A stretch of 64,000 bases of DNA from Yponomeuta sedellus (GCA_934045075.1 OW203722.1:13020796-13084795); one strand, 5' to 3'. Positions 42,401 to 52,468 are shown, numbered from the stretch's first letter. The notes: generated by a model from the letters alone, not told the origin. Made by a program: numbers and translations.

Positions 42401-45294
42401 CGCCTCTAGGGCCAAACTTCTGTGCGTAGCATCCTACAGCGAAAGCAAATGAGTAAGCATTATTACACGGACGAAATTCTGAAGAGTACACAGGATTATT
42501 AAATTGCGTTGAAAGATGAACTGCACTCAAAGGCTCATGCTAGAAAACAAAGCTGTGTTCTCTCCAGATTGTCCTTCGATCCTTCAAGTATTCTTACCCA
42601 TTGGCGTAACAGTCGCTTTGTAACACACCGGCACCTTTTCCGTAACCATAGCCCTTGGGACCAAACTTCTTCGCATAACATACTATAGAAAAAAAAAAAC
42701 ACTCCATTAAAATCACAACACACGCACACGTGTTCAGCTAGCTTGACAACACGTTTTAATTAGGGGCATGTATAAGTGTGAAGGTAGATAGTTAGGTTTT
42801 GATCAAATAGGTAGAAGAGTGAATGTAGTATTGGTTGTTTGCAATAATGATTAAATATATTGTTGTATCAATAGTAATGAATGTAGAGCACAAACCTTTG
42901 CAATAAATGTCTTTGTCAGGGCCCTCGCAACAGTTGGTGGAGTCCAATCGTTTTGCGCAGTCGCCGCATTTGAAACACTCCTTGTGCCACGCCTGGACAT
43001 ATAGTGAATATTGAGGGACTGATAGGGCATGCCGTGTAAGGAATAACACCACACAATTAGCAAAATGAGTAATGAGGTTATTTCACGGGAGAACTCTAGG
43101 ACACAATCTCGACACTTAAAAAGCAACCTAGATACCTCGGCAGTATACTTCGCGATCTGGTCCATCACAATGCATCATGGAATCAAGTGTCCTGTTGCAA
43201 TTTAGGCATTTGAAGCATCGCCTGTGATAGCCCTACGGCATAATAATGACATCATAGTTATGTTATGGAACGCAAAGTTATTTTTAGGTAATTCAAATTA
43301 ACTTCACTCGATTATTTTGAGCTTCAACTAAATGAAATTAATTACAGTAATCCCATAGTGAAGTTAGTCGTCTGAGGGCAAAAAGCCTGTAAGGTATATC
43401 TACAGCGTCAAGCTAAGAGTGGTTTGAACCAATAATGTTTGATGGACTGACCTTTCCGCGGGCCAGCATCTGCTCCGCCATATAAACGCAGCCGCCGCAG
43501 CGAGGGCAGCCCTCGCCGGGCGGGGCTTTCGCGATCACGCGTGACTCCAGGCAGGCGCCGTTGGTGCGAATGCCGTCCCTGCACAAAGTCTCAATCACCA
43601 GCTGCTCGACACACAGAGGGACGAGCAATGGCTGAGTGAAGAGAGGTTAAAAGCCTTCCGGCCACCGGAGCATTCCGGCCCGTCTCTACTCTATCGGCCA
43701 CACGGATCGCGCGAAGCTTGTGTCGCGGCGCACCTCCGCCGTAATGGGAGAAGGTAAGGGCTCCCGGCCGCCCGCTCCGATCCGGCCCGAGTTACACTAT
43801 ACCACTATATAAAAAACAGAGGGCGCTTTCCTTATCCCATCACATAGCTACATTAGTGCTAAGTAGAAGCGTTAGAGTGTATGTTAGTTACTGTGAGTAG
43901 CGGAGAAAAGTTATTTGACAGAGGAAATTCGAGTTCGGCGCATGCCTTCTAGGTGCGGTTGGAGCAAGCCGTGCTGGCTGAGGCTTTAGATATTCGTTTC
44001 TCACCGTTGCTCCGCTGTGCCGTACGGTTCGCCCGCGGCAAGGGGGAAGGAAGGTAGGAAAGGAGCGCGGACGGGTCGGCGCGACCCTGGTGCTCACAGC
44101 GGGTCACGCCGCGCCCTACCGCGCTCCGCCATCTCAACAACTAATCAGGATGGTGGTCGACTCTTTTTTTATTAGGTTTTTGTATAAATTAAATATAAAT
44201 AGGAGACCGATAAACAAAATAAATTAAGCGATGGCGGATAAATAAATTAATCCTAACTAGAGTAATTTTAAAGTATGGCGTGCTTTCGCGGGGCGTCGCT
44301 GGTGGCTGATCGGTTGGTCGGCGACACGAGCGCGGCGGCGGCTTGCAGCTGCCCGCACTCAATTCCTGTTGCGACATAAACGGAGACTGGTCATGCAAGT
44401 GTTGCGGCATAATGTACAGCCGAGCGCGCGCTTTTCTACTTGACAGGTAGGAGTATGAGTATATGTACACGCGGTTAATGTTGTTACGTACGGGCCCGGG
44501 GGGCCGGTCGCGAGCGACCTTAGATAAGGAAAGACCCTCGGTGGCGCGGGCGGCGGGGAGCGAAGAGGGTGGCTACTTACGCGTTTTCGCCCTTAAATTG
44601 TTCGCCGCTGTCCATGGATAGGCAGCCAGCGCCGCCGCCGAATCCGTAGCCTTTGGGTCCGAACTTGCGCCCGTGGCAGTTTTTGCAGTACAGTTCACCT
44701 GCGTGTTCTGTGCAGTTGGTGGAGTCCAGCGCTTTCGAGCACAGTCCTGATTTAAGTTACATCCATATGTTAAAGTGGCAGAAAGATGGCACACAACGTG
44801 AATAGACGATAGACTATCGTAAGTTATTGTTTATAAAATGTCCGTAGGCACTGTCGTAAACAGAATGAACAAAGTCAGGACGATATTTTACGTAGGTATT
44901 TTTGACTCAGATGGTACTATTATTGTCTGCACTAATAATAAAATGAAAACAAATAATTTCTTGTATTTCTGAAAAAAGCCTCTGGAAGGGTGAATAACAA
45001 AATTGAAGTTATTAACTTAATTCCTGATTCACTTACTTGATTGTCAGAAAGGTCCGACCAGCTTTCGTTCTGATTCACAGTCCGGAGATCCAGAATTAAG
45101 TTAATAATGTGTATTGCTTACGAAAGTTTTAGTTCAAAATTTGTAGTTGATAAACTCACCACACTTGAAGCATGTTTTGTGCCACTTGAGTCCGCCGGCG
45201 ACGCGCTCTTCGGCCGCGTACACGGACTTGCCGCATTTCGGGCACTTGGGGTTATCTGCTGGTTTGAAAGGCATTGTGCTTCGCTTAACTTATC
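36474..45294 (-). CDS. Mlp84B: Muscle LIM protein, five LIM domains (Mlp84B orthologue)
   Basis: Scaffold of muscle Z-discs and muscle-tendon junctions (known for the fly protein). Coding exons from the ATG at 45274: 45274-45160, 44746-44581, 43578-43452, 43232-43136, 42682-42598, 41577-41281, 40693-40561, 40160-39973, 39355-39199, 36596-36474. All phases match; 1488 nt, 495 residues, the length I recall for the fly protein. LIM1 starts [18 protein letters not shown] (about residue 10). LIM2-5 start at about 118, 220, 323 and 422, each with GCPRCG, an H-x2-C, and C-x2-C pairs. Glycine-rich tails such as [14 protein letters not shown] follow each LIM. It ends [14 protein letters not shown]. 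An acceptor at 45294 shows that a non-coding first exon lies upstream. Alternative copies of exons 4 and 5 are listed separately. The last intron (2.6 kb) holds Selenof. Confidence 0.95.
36985..37190 (+). mobile_element. family A element with tRNA-like core (Mlp84B last intron)
   Basis: A tRNA-like core (gcccattagctcagttggaa ... gttgcgggatcgaatcccgg) is bracketed by inverted arms: aaaacctatttagag...aaaattccacc on the left, and ggaatttttagcctctaaat then aggttttt on the right. The left arm is preceded by cactaacccgtgctaagg, the complement of the tail seen in other copies. Confidence 0.75.
38325..38828 (+). CDS. Selenof: Selenof (Sep15) homologue, cysteine form, single exon
   Basis: ER-resident thioredoxin-like protein that in animals binds UDP-glucose:glycoprotein glucosyltransferase and takes part in disulphide quality control. 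The 167 residues have a signal peptide ([20 protein letters not shown]), then the cysteine-rich UGGT-binding region ([20 protein letters not shown]), then the thioredoxin-like domain with CTCKF at about residue 85, followed by [12 protein letters not shown] and [11 protein letters not shown]. Vertebrates have C-G-Sec at the redox site; here the second position is an ordinary TGC cysteine, as in the fly, so no SECIS is needed. A poly(A) signal aataaa is at 38839-38844. The gene lies inside the last Mlp84B intron on the opposite strand. The frame is intact and has no introns. Confidence 0.95.
   Translation: MAYLKSVTIVLLVGAYFCNAKSEFSSEDCASLGFNKANLLCSSCDQLKDFGLEQLVDHCKECCHNDNSAPKEKKYARAILEVCTCKFPAYPQIQAFVKSDRPAKFPNLQIKYVRGLDPIIKLLDKDGLVRDTVAIEKWNTDSVEEFLNTHLDKEVEDDRHYLKTNQI
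38829..39198. other. Selenof 3' flank within the Mlp84B intron
   Basis: AT-rich with no gene. An AATAAA at 38839 serves Selenof. No A-tract that would mark a recent retrocopy follows it. Confidence 0.5.
40463..40531 (-). other. possible alternative terminal exon of Mlp84B after exon 7
   Basis: An acceptor (tttgtag) is followed by an in-phase frame [20 protein letters not shown] and a TAG stop. Spliced to exon 7 it would cut the protein within LIM4. In another frame it reads [12 protein letters not shown], faintly like the start of exon 8 (MWHKKCFNC), so it may be a decayed duplicate exon. Confidence 0.3.
40846..41087. mobile_element. 242-bp MITE, Tc1/mariner type (Mlp84B intron)
   Basis: Inverted repeats of about 43 bp with one mismatch start cagtctatttattcttactt and are flanked by TA at 40844-40845 and 41088-41089. 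Confidence 0.88.
42337..42433 (-). CDS. Mlp84B: Mlp84B alternative exon 5b
   Basis: The acceptor ctgtag precedes [16 protein letters not shown] ... KDQEWQR, ending at a gtacat donor. It needs one base from exon 4 and leaves two bases, exactly as exon 5a (42682-42598) does. It codes for the same segment (second zinc half of LIM2 plus glycine-rich tail), and the two align at CYA-KFGP-G-G-G. Splicing both would break the frame of the LIM fold, so they are probably mutually exclusive. Confidence 0.75.
42896..42992 (-). CDS. Mlp84B: Mlp84B alternative exon 4b
   Basis: 97 nt, the same length and phase as exon 4a (43232-43136). It codes for [19 protein letters not shown] ... [10 protein letters not shown] where 4a codes for [19 protein letters not shown] ... 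[10 protein letters not shown]. The acceptor is tgtccag and the donor gtttgt. Both carry the H-x2-C and C-x2-C ligands, so choosing either one gives a complete LIM2. Confidence 0.82.
43600..44570. other. GC-rich Mlp84B intron 2
   Basis: GC-rich intronic sequence with open frames on both strands that have no splice or family support. There is one AT-rich stretch with aaataaatta at 44180-44260. No repeat or gene recognised. Confidence 0.4.
45009..45107. repeat. 99-bp foldback (Mlp84B intron 1)
   Basis: ttattaacttaattc at 45009-45023 and its exact complement at 45093-45107 enclose a core (gtccgaccagctttcgttct...) that resembles 62250-62290 in another foldback element. Confidence 0.7.
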
Positions 45295-46395
45295 CTGAAA
45301 AAAAATAGATAGTCCGATGAAGATTCAGTGCTGATTTGCATAGGAACAAAACAAATAATACGGCTCGTGGATTAAGATTGAGTGCCAACGATGGCCGCCT
45401 AGCTATGTTTGCGTCTACTGCATGCATCTGTTTGTGCAACGTACAGGCGACTTGAAACTTGGCACAATTCGAGTCTGCGTCTAAACCACGACACTTCAAA
45501 TTGAGGACAATAACAGGTTCATGGTTCTTGTAATAATAGTTTTTTCCAAGACCTCATACCAACTCTTCAAGAAACAAATAAACGGTTGATGAACAAACAA
45601 CATCAAAACGATTTATTACTTCTTACTTAGCGATCACAAAACTTAAAGTTCACATGTTTTAACTGATGCAGTATCGCGTTCTCAGTAACATAATTGGCCA
45701 AAATCCAAGTCGCCTGCATGCACCACATCAACTGCATTCAAACCGACGCTTTATTGCTCAACAAGCACATGTAGCGGACGACGTTCCAGTTAGATAAACC
45801 GCGGCTCCGAGTGCAACCGGCGGCGAGGCAATGCGAATGTTTCACGTGTTTACAGCGTAGGGCGCCGGGCGGCCGGCGCTTGGGCGGGCGGGACTATGGC
45901 GCGCCTAATTTGGGCGTTTCAGGTAATGTTACGCGACTGGAGCGCAATGCACTGCTATTAATAGCAGCCGCACTCGGAGACGGGCACAATCACTCGCGGT
46001 TATTCTGTTATGACGTGAAGCCGTCACTTTCACCGGACTTGGCACACACCTGTTCGTCGATTCGCTACGAGAGTCGAGCTCCCGGACGCGTGTTTAGTGC
46101 AGGGCGGTGATACCAACACTGCGGTTCGCGGAGGTCGAATGATGCGCGAGGGCAGCGCGCGACCGTAGTCTTTGAGCGCGTTGCACACGGCTCCATTGGT
46201 GGGGGCGCCCGCGCACCCACCACTCCTGCAGCACGCCGCCACCCCGCCGGACGCAACCCTCGCACCACCGCATTCCTACCTCACTCACTTCCTTGATCCT
46301 TCCTTGATCTCTGGGAGAGAGAGCGCTCGCACAAGTGAGACACTACTTATAGATGTAACTGTTCATTGTTAGTTATTAATTTAAACTACCTACAT
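45295..46395 (-). promoter_or_regulatory. upstream region of Mlp84B, GC-rich
   Basis: The first non-coding exon and promoter must lie in or beyond this region, because an acceptor (tttcag) directly precedes the coding exon's untranslated leader. 45790-46310 is GC-rich with many CpG. E-box-like cacctg (46047) and cacgtg (45843) occur near the MEF2 site. No TATA box stands out. Open frames here look like chance products of GC content. Confidence 0.4.
45955..45964. promoter_or_regulatory. perfect MEF2 consensus site upstream of Mlp84B
   Basis: CTATTAATAG is a palindromic match to the MEF2 site CTA(A/T)4TAG, 680 bp upstream of the start codon. Fly muscle LIM genes are known to depend on Mef2, which makes this site plausible. 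Confidence 0.5.
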
Positions 46396-46504
46396 CTACT
46401 TAGTGTATTCTGATGACCCTAAATAGTTTCAAACACTACATGCCGTAAAAAAGTATTTTTTTTTCTTAGAGACAGGAAATTGAACAAAGAATTTTCAAAT
46501 TTCG

Positions 46505-46760
46505 TGGAAGTTAAGCCATACTCCACCACGAGGGCCAAGTTCGGGTTGGTGGAGGATTGTAAGGCAGTGGCAGGCCTTACTGTCAGATGTTATCAAGCCG
46601 CCCATACGGTCTCTGACATGGCTTAAAGACTGTCATGACATGACAGCCGGCACCAACGGCTTAACGTGCCTTGCAAAGCACGGAAGCGCTTGGAAAAATG
46701 TCACTAGTGGTAGTCACGGGACGGTCACCCATCCTGCACCTAAACGCGCCTGTTGTTGCT
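46505..46760 (+). repeat. family D interspersed repeat, copy 2
   Basis: Motifs in order: ggaggattgtaaggcagtgg, gttatcaagccgcccatacg, gtctctgacatggcttaaag, gccttgcaaagcacggaag and tcactagtggtagtcacggg, then acggtcacccatcctgcacc. This is the most complete copy. It reads like the 3' end of a non-LTR retrotransposon. Confidence 0.6.
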
Positions 46761-46924
46761 TAACTGACGTAATTGATTCCCATTATCGGTTCGACTAGAC
46801 CACGAGCGCGTCTGGCGCATTTTAGAAACAACAAATATCTACAAACTACTTAATTCCTACAATATTGCAATATTCTCGTTTTGTAAGGATGTAAAGTATA
46901 CTAAAATTTAGTTAGTATTCGTTA

Positions 46925-47190
46925 TAAACCTATTTAGAGGCTAAAAATTCCACCCATGCCGGGATTTGAACCCGCGACCTCTGGCTATCCGTGCCAGCGC
47001 TCTTCCAACTGAGCTAATGGGCGACTCACCGGTATCAGTGAAATTTCGAACCTCTTTACAATATTCTCTGTATTACGTACAGGTTGTTGTACGCGGGTTC
47101 GAATCCCGGCATGGTTGGATTTTTTTAGCTTCTAAATAGGTTTTTAAATTGTCCTTAGCACGGGTTAGTGCATTAAAAAAAAGAATATAG
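46925..47190 (-). mobile_element. family A element, long copy with duplicated tRNA half
   Basis: The left arm (cctatttagaggctaaaaat...) leads into a tRNA-like core read on the minus strand, then gaaatttcgaacctc and tgtattacgtacagg. The right arm carries a second, inverted TpsiC-like piece (cgcgggttcgaatcccggca) before ttagcttctaaataggtttt and the tail gtccttagcacgggttagtg. The B-box half is therefore present twice, head to head. Confidence 0.75.
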
Positions 47191-48105
47191 TATTCGTTAG
47201 TTAATCTCTGTTTTCGCTTCAACCGAGTCCCTTTGTAGATCAAAGGTACCAAGTACTAATTCATTAGAACCAGTGAATGTGAGAATAATTTCAACATGTT
47301 CATTTCTCATTTTAATGTCAAACTGTTATTGGGCTGTACAATGTCGAAACACCTAATAAATAACCTGCATAGTCACATGATAGGTATAAAGTAAGTAGAT
47401 AATTATTATTACTAGGTATTATTATCATAAATGGTGTGGGAGTGTGAATGTTATACCTATACAAAATTAAAATGTTACAAGTAAAACTAGAATAAAAAAA
47501 CACCAAACTCACAGCCTTGTTTATAAAAACATAATTCCTTAAAACACTCTAAAAACGCTCACTTAAATAGTCTGTGATGAAGGAAATCAATAAAATAAAT
47601 AAAATGGCTCTAGAAGCTTAGTGATTCAGTGGTTTTTTTTTTATAATATAGGTACCAAAATAAATAAATATTAATCATTCCGTTAGTCTTTTGGTGCTTA
47701 GAGTTTACAAATATGATACTTAGAGTTTACATATTATTAATCTAAAAATCTAGAACGAAGGAGAATGCATGGAGGTCATCCATAACTGCCTTTAATAATT
47801 TTTAATGTTATATACCTAGATCTCTTTGCACAAAAGCTTAACACATTTGTTAAATTGCGTTTCTGGCAAGCTTATTATGTATTCTGGGATTCTAGTGGAA
47901 AATCGTATACAATGTATTATATATACATATATAAAGGATGTATTAACCTTTGCCATCCTAAGTCTTGGGATGAAACAGCACAGGTACAGGTGGAATAAAA
48001 TTCCTGTATCTTTTTTTCTTCAATACCAATAAAATGAGCTGTTTCTGATATAAAAGTTACTACTTGCATTTAAAGATTTACAATTACAAAACAACACAAT
48101 TAGGT
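47191..48105. other. AT-rich intergenic stretch, nothing recognised
   Basis: No gene with splice sites or a family motif; several aataaa runs only. Confidence 0.5.
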
Positions 48106-48285
48106 ACTTTTCAGGTCTCAAATTAGGATACCAGACATAGGGATATCACATACTTACATGGCAATATATCCAGGCTGGGCTGAGGCCATTCGTACATATC
48201 AATACGGCAGCCCCCAGTGGGAATCGAATCTACGACCTCAGCTTGGGTAGTCAAGCGTCTTAATCGCTAGACCAATGAGGCAGTC
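48106..48285 (-). mobile_element. SINE family C, second copy
   Basis: On the minus strand: head gactgcctcattggtctagc, B box gattcgattccc, then the body with tgtgatatccctatgtctgg. It is related to 27887-28073. Confidence 0.75.
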
Positions 48286-49051
48286 AATAATGTACAGAAC
48301 AGCAATTTTTTCGAGTTTGTTCGGAAACTTGTTCGTACTGTCGAGTTACGTTTAGATATAGGAATTTCATTAAACACGGTAAAAATTTAAAAATAAAACA
48401 GGTAGGTCTAAAGAAACTTCTCATCAAAATGAATGAAATGGGTAATCCCAAACACGAGGTAGACGCTATAAGCCACGGAGAAATTTCTTTACAGTTAAAG
48501 AAACGGAAGACAGTTCTTCCGTTTCCATCATCATAAGACCGAACATGTTTGGAATATTTGGTTGCTCGCTTAAAAATAGTGAAATAAAAAATAACAAAAA
48601 TCTGACTGTTGATAAGCATTAGGTATACCTAAGTAGGCGGGACCAACCTCACTGATAAGTATTAGTTTCCCTACCTATTTAGGTACACGCACGATTAGAA
48701 CCCCCAAACGTTTCTTTAAAAAAGGTGTCCACGAAGTTTGCATTTTTCGCCTATGGTTTCCCGTCAAATAAAAAAGGAATTTCATGGGTGTGCAAATCCC
48801 AAAGTTAAATTAGAAACGGATGTGCCGGTGATACGTAAGGAAACACATTACTCTTCTTTCACACACTGATGGAATGTTATAGTTTACAAGATGTTGGAGT
48901 CCAAAAATTGCAGTATTCGGCACTCACTGACTTACTCATTGATGGGTCGTCAAAAGTCTAGGGTACTTCTAGTTTTGAAAGTTAAATATTATATAATAGG
49001 TAGGCAATAAAAAATTGTAAATAATTAAAAATGCGATGCGACTCTGTTCTA
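48286..49051. other. intergenic; one short unassigned reading frame
   Basis: On the plus strand from about 48292 an uninterrupted frame of about 80 codons contains CSETCSYCRVTFRYRNFIKH with a strong caggtaggt donor at about 48400. I do not recognise it. Nothing else is seen. Confidence 0.3.
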
Positions 49052-49429
49052 TGTGTATCCGTTCTTAAATGGCAAAACGAGTAAACAAACATGGCTGACC
49101 AATAAATTGTGACATTTCATAGTGTTGCTGAAATTACTGAATGAATGACGGATTTCATTATTGAATGAATGAAGTTTAAGTCATAAAATAATCTAAATGA
49201 TTATGTAATATTAGTATTGCAATCCATCTGCTACACTGAACTCGACCATATACCTACAAACTGGGACAAAAAAATTTAAGAAAATTCCGCTAATAAATGT
49301 TGGCGGTAATGCTATCTCCTCAATAAAGAGTTCTTATGATCATTATGGGGAAAAGTATAATCGAAAAACGTGTAGGACATTAAAGATGTTTGACCATTTA
49401 AAATGGGGGTTTGTGCTACAAAATATATT

Positions 49430-49690
49430 ATTTTTTACACTATTCTCTGTATTACGTACAGGCAGCGACATCTGGCTGAAGTAAGATTGCATCACTTACA
49501 GCCCCGACTACCTACTTTGCATTTAGGTTCTTTTTTTTACATCGGAATGATATCGCTGTACCACATGATTATACTATTTTTATTTTTAATGCACTAACCC
49601 GTGCTTAGGACAATTAAAAAAAAACTATTTAGAGGCTAAAAATTCGTTAGTGAATTAAAAAAATAAAAATAGTATAATAACTTGGAGATA
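49430..49690 (-). mobile_element. family A pieces in foldback arrangement
   Basis: 49435-49570 matches 22640-22770 on the opposite strand. 49569-49690 folds back on itself (attatactatttttattttt and its complement) and includes cactaacccgtgcttagg. Confidence 0.6.
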
Positions 49691-49842
49691 TTTATAAAAT
49701 CTCATTTGGCAACCGTGGCTACAGCAACGTGAAAAAAACTTCTTGCTCGCTGGCTCGGCTGATCCACTGGCAGTTTTGTATACCGCTTTAAAACTGACAG
49801 AATTTTAAGCATGCTCGAAGAATCAACGGTATAACCAACAGA

Positions 49843-49996
49843 TTTTAAAAACCTATTTAGAGGCTAAAAATTTCCCCCATGCCGGGATTCGAACCCGCAA
49901 CCTCTGGCTATCCGTACCAGATCTATTTTTATCCGTATTTTCAGCCTCTAAATAGGTTTTTAAATTTGTTCCTTAGCACGGGTTAAAAATAGTGTA
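49843..49996 (-). mobile_element. family A element with 12-bp target duplication
   Basis: Flanked by ataaccaacaga at 49831-49842 and 49997-50008. Inside are inverted arms aacctatttagaggctaaaa / cagcctctaaataggttttt around a partial tRNA-like core (gggattcgaacccgcaacct). A 12-bp duplication points to LINE-type target-primed insertion, not a DNA transposase. Confidence 0.83.
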
Positions 49997-50606
49997 ATAA
50001 CCAACAGAGTAAAATAAAAAAAAAATCGCCGTATTTTGGTGTGATGTAGTTGCGGTCTATACCGTTGGCTCGCAGAAAATAAAAACTGCGGTAAAGAAAA
50101 CTGATGGCTCGCTAATGAAACACCCGCATAACATGCAAGGTTTTAGTAAAAAAATCAATCAAACTTTAATTCTTTATTCAATACCCACCGCAATACCTAC
50201 TCTATTTTGTTATTTTTATAATTCGGGTGCTATGTGCACTTCTTAAAATAACATAACAGCGCCATTTCGTTCATTCGTTCTTTTATTCACCTCATACAAC
50301 CGCATCCCAACACTAAAAAAAAATGACAAACTAATCTGTGTAGTTTTGCTAACCTGTGATCAGAAAATCAGTGTATTTAGAATTTCGGCAAAAAATCATA
50401 GTTTTAATCACAAATTCAGCCAGTTTTCGGTTAAATATGATGCCCCTGTGTCTTAACTAGTGTCTACAACTAAATGTGGTAACCTACATCGAGTGATGCT
50501 TCCGGAATTCGTGTTTTGTGGTCGAGTGAGGTTTGTTTACTCGTTTTGCCATTTAAGAACGGATACACAAAACTGCGTCTTAATTCTTCTTCTTCTTCAG
50601 GCTATA

Positions 50607-50884
50607 TGTGAAGTCTGTATGTCTCTATGACAAACTCTTTGGTCAAACGATTGAGCATTCTACAAGTTAGGTTTCCTAGCAACTGATGTTTTCTGTCTCT
50701 TTGATTTTTCTCAATTGATTGCACTTGTAGAATATTTATCTATTATTGTTTCTCTATTTTACTAGCTACAAATAATACAGCAGTTCAGTTTATAAACGTT
50801 TATTCTTGTAGCACTTTAGGCTTCACGGCAAATATCAAATCTACCTCTCACGCTCTTCCACTGCAATTTATTCAAAACTTAAAA
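50607..50884 (+). repeat. Copia 5' LTR
   Basis: Starts tgtgaagtctgtatgtctct and ends caaaacttaaaa; pairs with 55194-55475. Confidence 0.93.
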
Positions 50885-51459
50885 TGGTAGCATTTACGTG
50901 AAAACATACAAGATATTCAAACATATCGAAGATACGTATTGAACCTTTAACTAAGGACAATTACGACACTTGGGCAATACAAGCTGAGGCTGTGCTAGTG
51001 AAAGACAAACTTTGGAAATATGTGCAAACTGCCCCAAGCGCTACTGCCAGTGCTGAAGATATTGAAGGAGACAAACAAGCTAAGTCTACACTTATTCTTA
51101 TAATCGCTCCATCAGAACTGAAGCAAATTAAACAATGCAAGACAGCAAAAAACATTTGGGACAAACTAAGAGAAATATACGCAAGCAAAGGTCCAGCTCG
51201 TAAAGCGTCACTTCTAAAACAGTTGATACTCACAAGACTAGAAGGGAACAATTTACGAGAACACCTGAACAGGTTTATGGACACTGTGGACAAGGTCGCC
51301 GACATGGATGTAATCATCAACGATGACCTGTTGACCATAATGATGCTCTACAGTCTCTCACCAGACTATGAAAACTTAAGAGTAGCCATTGAAAGCAGGT
51401 ATACTTTACCTAAACTAGATGAGTTAAAAACTAAAATACTAGAAGAAAGTGAGGCTTGA
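50884..51459 (+). pseudogene. Copia gag, stop near the start
   Basis: Nucleocapsid precursor. ATG at 50884 is followed five codons on by an in-frame TGA (50899-50901). The same frame then runs on through RIEPLTKDNYDTWAIQAEA, the usual start of Copia gag, to the gag helix region (KTAKNIWDKLREIYASKG, LTRLEGNNLREHLNRF) and a stop at 51457-51459. The zinc knuckle that should follow is replaced by a palindrome. Confidence 0.85.
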
Positions 51460-51553
51460 CACCAAACTAAAATGGAACCAACAACGAGTTCTCAAGCTCT
51501 TCAAGCTGCTCACTACGCTAAAACATGCAAAGTATGCAAAAACAAAAACGTGT

Positions 51554-51619
51554 ACTTCAAAAACTCACAAAATTTGCACAAAATCAGCATTTTGTGCAAA
51601 TTTTGTGAGTTTTTGAAGT
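51554..51619. repeat. perfect 31-bp-arm palindrome replacing the Copia zinc knuckle
   Basis: The left arm 51554-51584 starts acttcaaaaactcacaaaat, the loop is cagc, and the right arm 51589-51619 is its exact complement. It follows CKVCKN, where a CCHC knuckle would be expected. Confidence 0.93.
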
Positions 51620-51648
51620 CTAACTAAAACAAAAAGAAGACGAAGAAG

Positions 51649-52060
51649 GTGACATCAAAAAGTGAATCGTCAAACCACGTGGAAGAAGACTGTCTACTCA
51701 ACGTTCAACCTGCACATACAAATTGTAACTGGGTTCTGGATAGTGGATGCACTTCTCACATGACCTACGCAAGAGAACACTTTACAATGTTAAAGGAAGA
51801 CTCTAGCAAACTTAACTTCGCTTCTAAAGACCAATCGACTGAGATTAAAGGACGAGGTACAGTTAAAGTTGTAACAAACGAATAAGGTACAGTAAACCTT
51901 TTAGAAACGCTGTACGTACCTACCCTTACAACTAATCTCCTGTCTTTTGCAAAAATCACACTAAATGGTGGCACCGTAACTTTTACTGAAAACAGAGCTA
52001 CAGTTACCAAGAACAACAAAATGATGATGACAGCTGGAAAGAAAAACAATCTTTATTAAG
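51649..52060 (+). pseudogene. Copia protease region
   Basis: Aspartic protease with NWVLDSGCTSHMT, the catalytic DSG box, then GRGTVKVVTNE, an in-frame TAA near 51883, and continuing homology (LLETLYVPTLTTNLLSFAKI) to about 52060. It would cleave the gag-pol precursor. Confidence 0.85.
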
Positions 52061-52215
52061 TCAAAACGCAAATTAAACATGGTTGCACAGTAACACCTGA
52101 AACAAACATGGTGACAACTCAAGAAAACTCCATTGTAGACTGGCATAGAAAACTGGGACACATGAACGGAAAAGATCTTCACCTAGCGTTGAAAAACGAG
52201 ACACTCATTGGCTTG

Positions 52216-52468
52216 TTGTTATTGTTATATTGACTGACAGTCGTCCGCTCAATGTATCTCGACGAAAGTTTGTACGCACATGTTTTATGCTTTAATTTTA
52301 TTTCACCTTCTCCTAAGATACAGGTTTTTCGCCTAGTTTAGGAGACAGGATGCAACGACAAGAATATTGTACAATAGATTTAGCACCAAACGACTGTAGT
52401 CATTTATTTACCTGTAAAAATTTTGGTATTTGGTTAATTTTGGTATTTGAAATAAAGAATTTGGAAGA
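52216..52468. mobile_element. about 250-bp insertion inside the Copia integrase region
   Basis: The conserved pre-integrase motif (DWHRKLGHMNGKDL, about 52137-52180) breaks off after ETLIGL. The next integrase piece begins after 52478. The DNA between has no coding homology; it includes ttttggtatttg twice and an aataaag. It could be a solo LTR or small element, but no boundaries are certain. Confidence 0.45.

Larger units (their letters stand above)
49052..50569. mobile_element. 1.5 kb element with 39-bp perfect inverted repeats
   Basis: tgtgtatccgttcttaaatg... at 49052-49090 is exactly complemented at 50531-50569. It has no transposase frame and contains family A pieces (49435-49690, 49843-49996). 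The flanks show no clear target duplication. It ends 37 bp before the Copia LTR. Confidence 0.65.

Noticed and set aside
43888..44470. overlapping GC-rich frames on the minus strand
   Set aside because: They lie in Mlp84B intron 2, are proline/arginine-rich in several frames at once, and have no splice logic.
45811..46372. several GC-rich frames upstream of Mlp84B
   Set aside because: Low stop frequency is expected from the GC content; no family resemblance.
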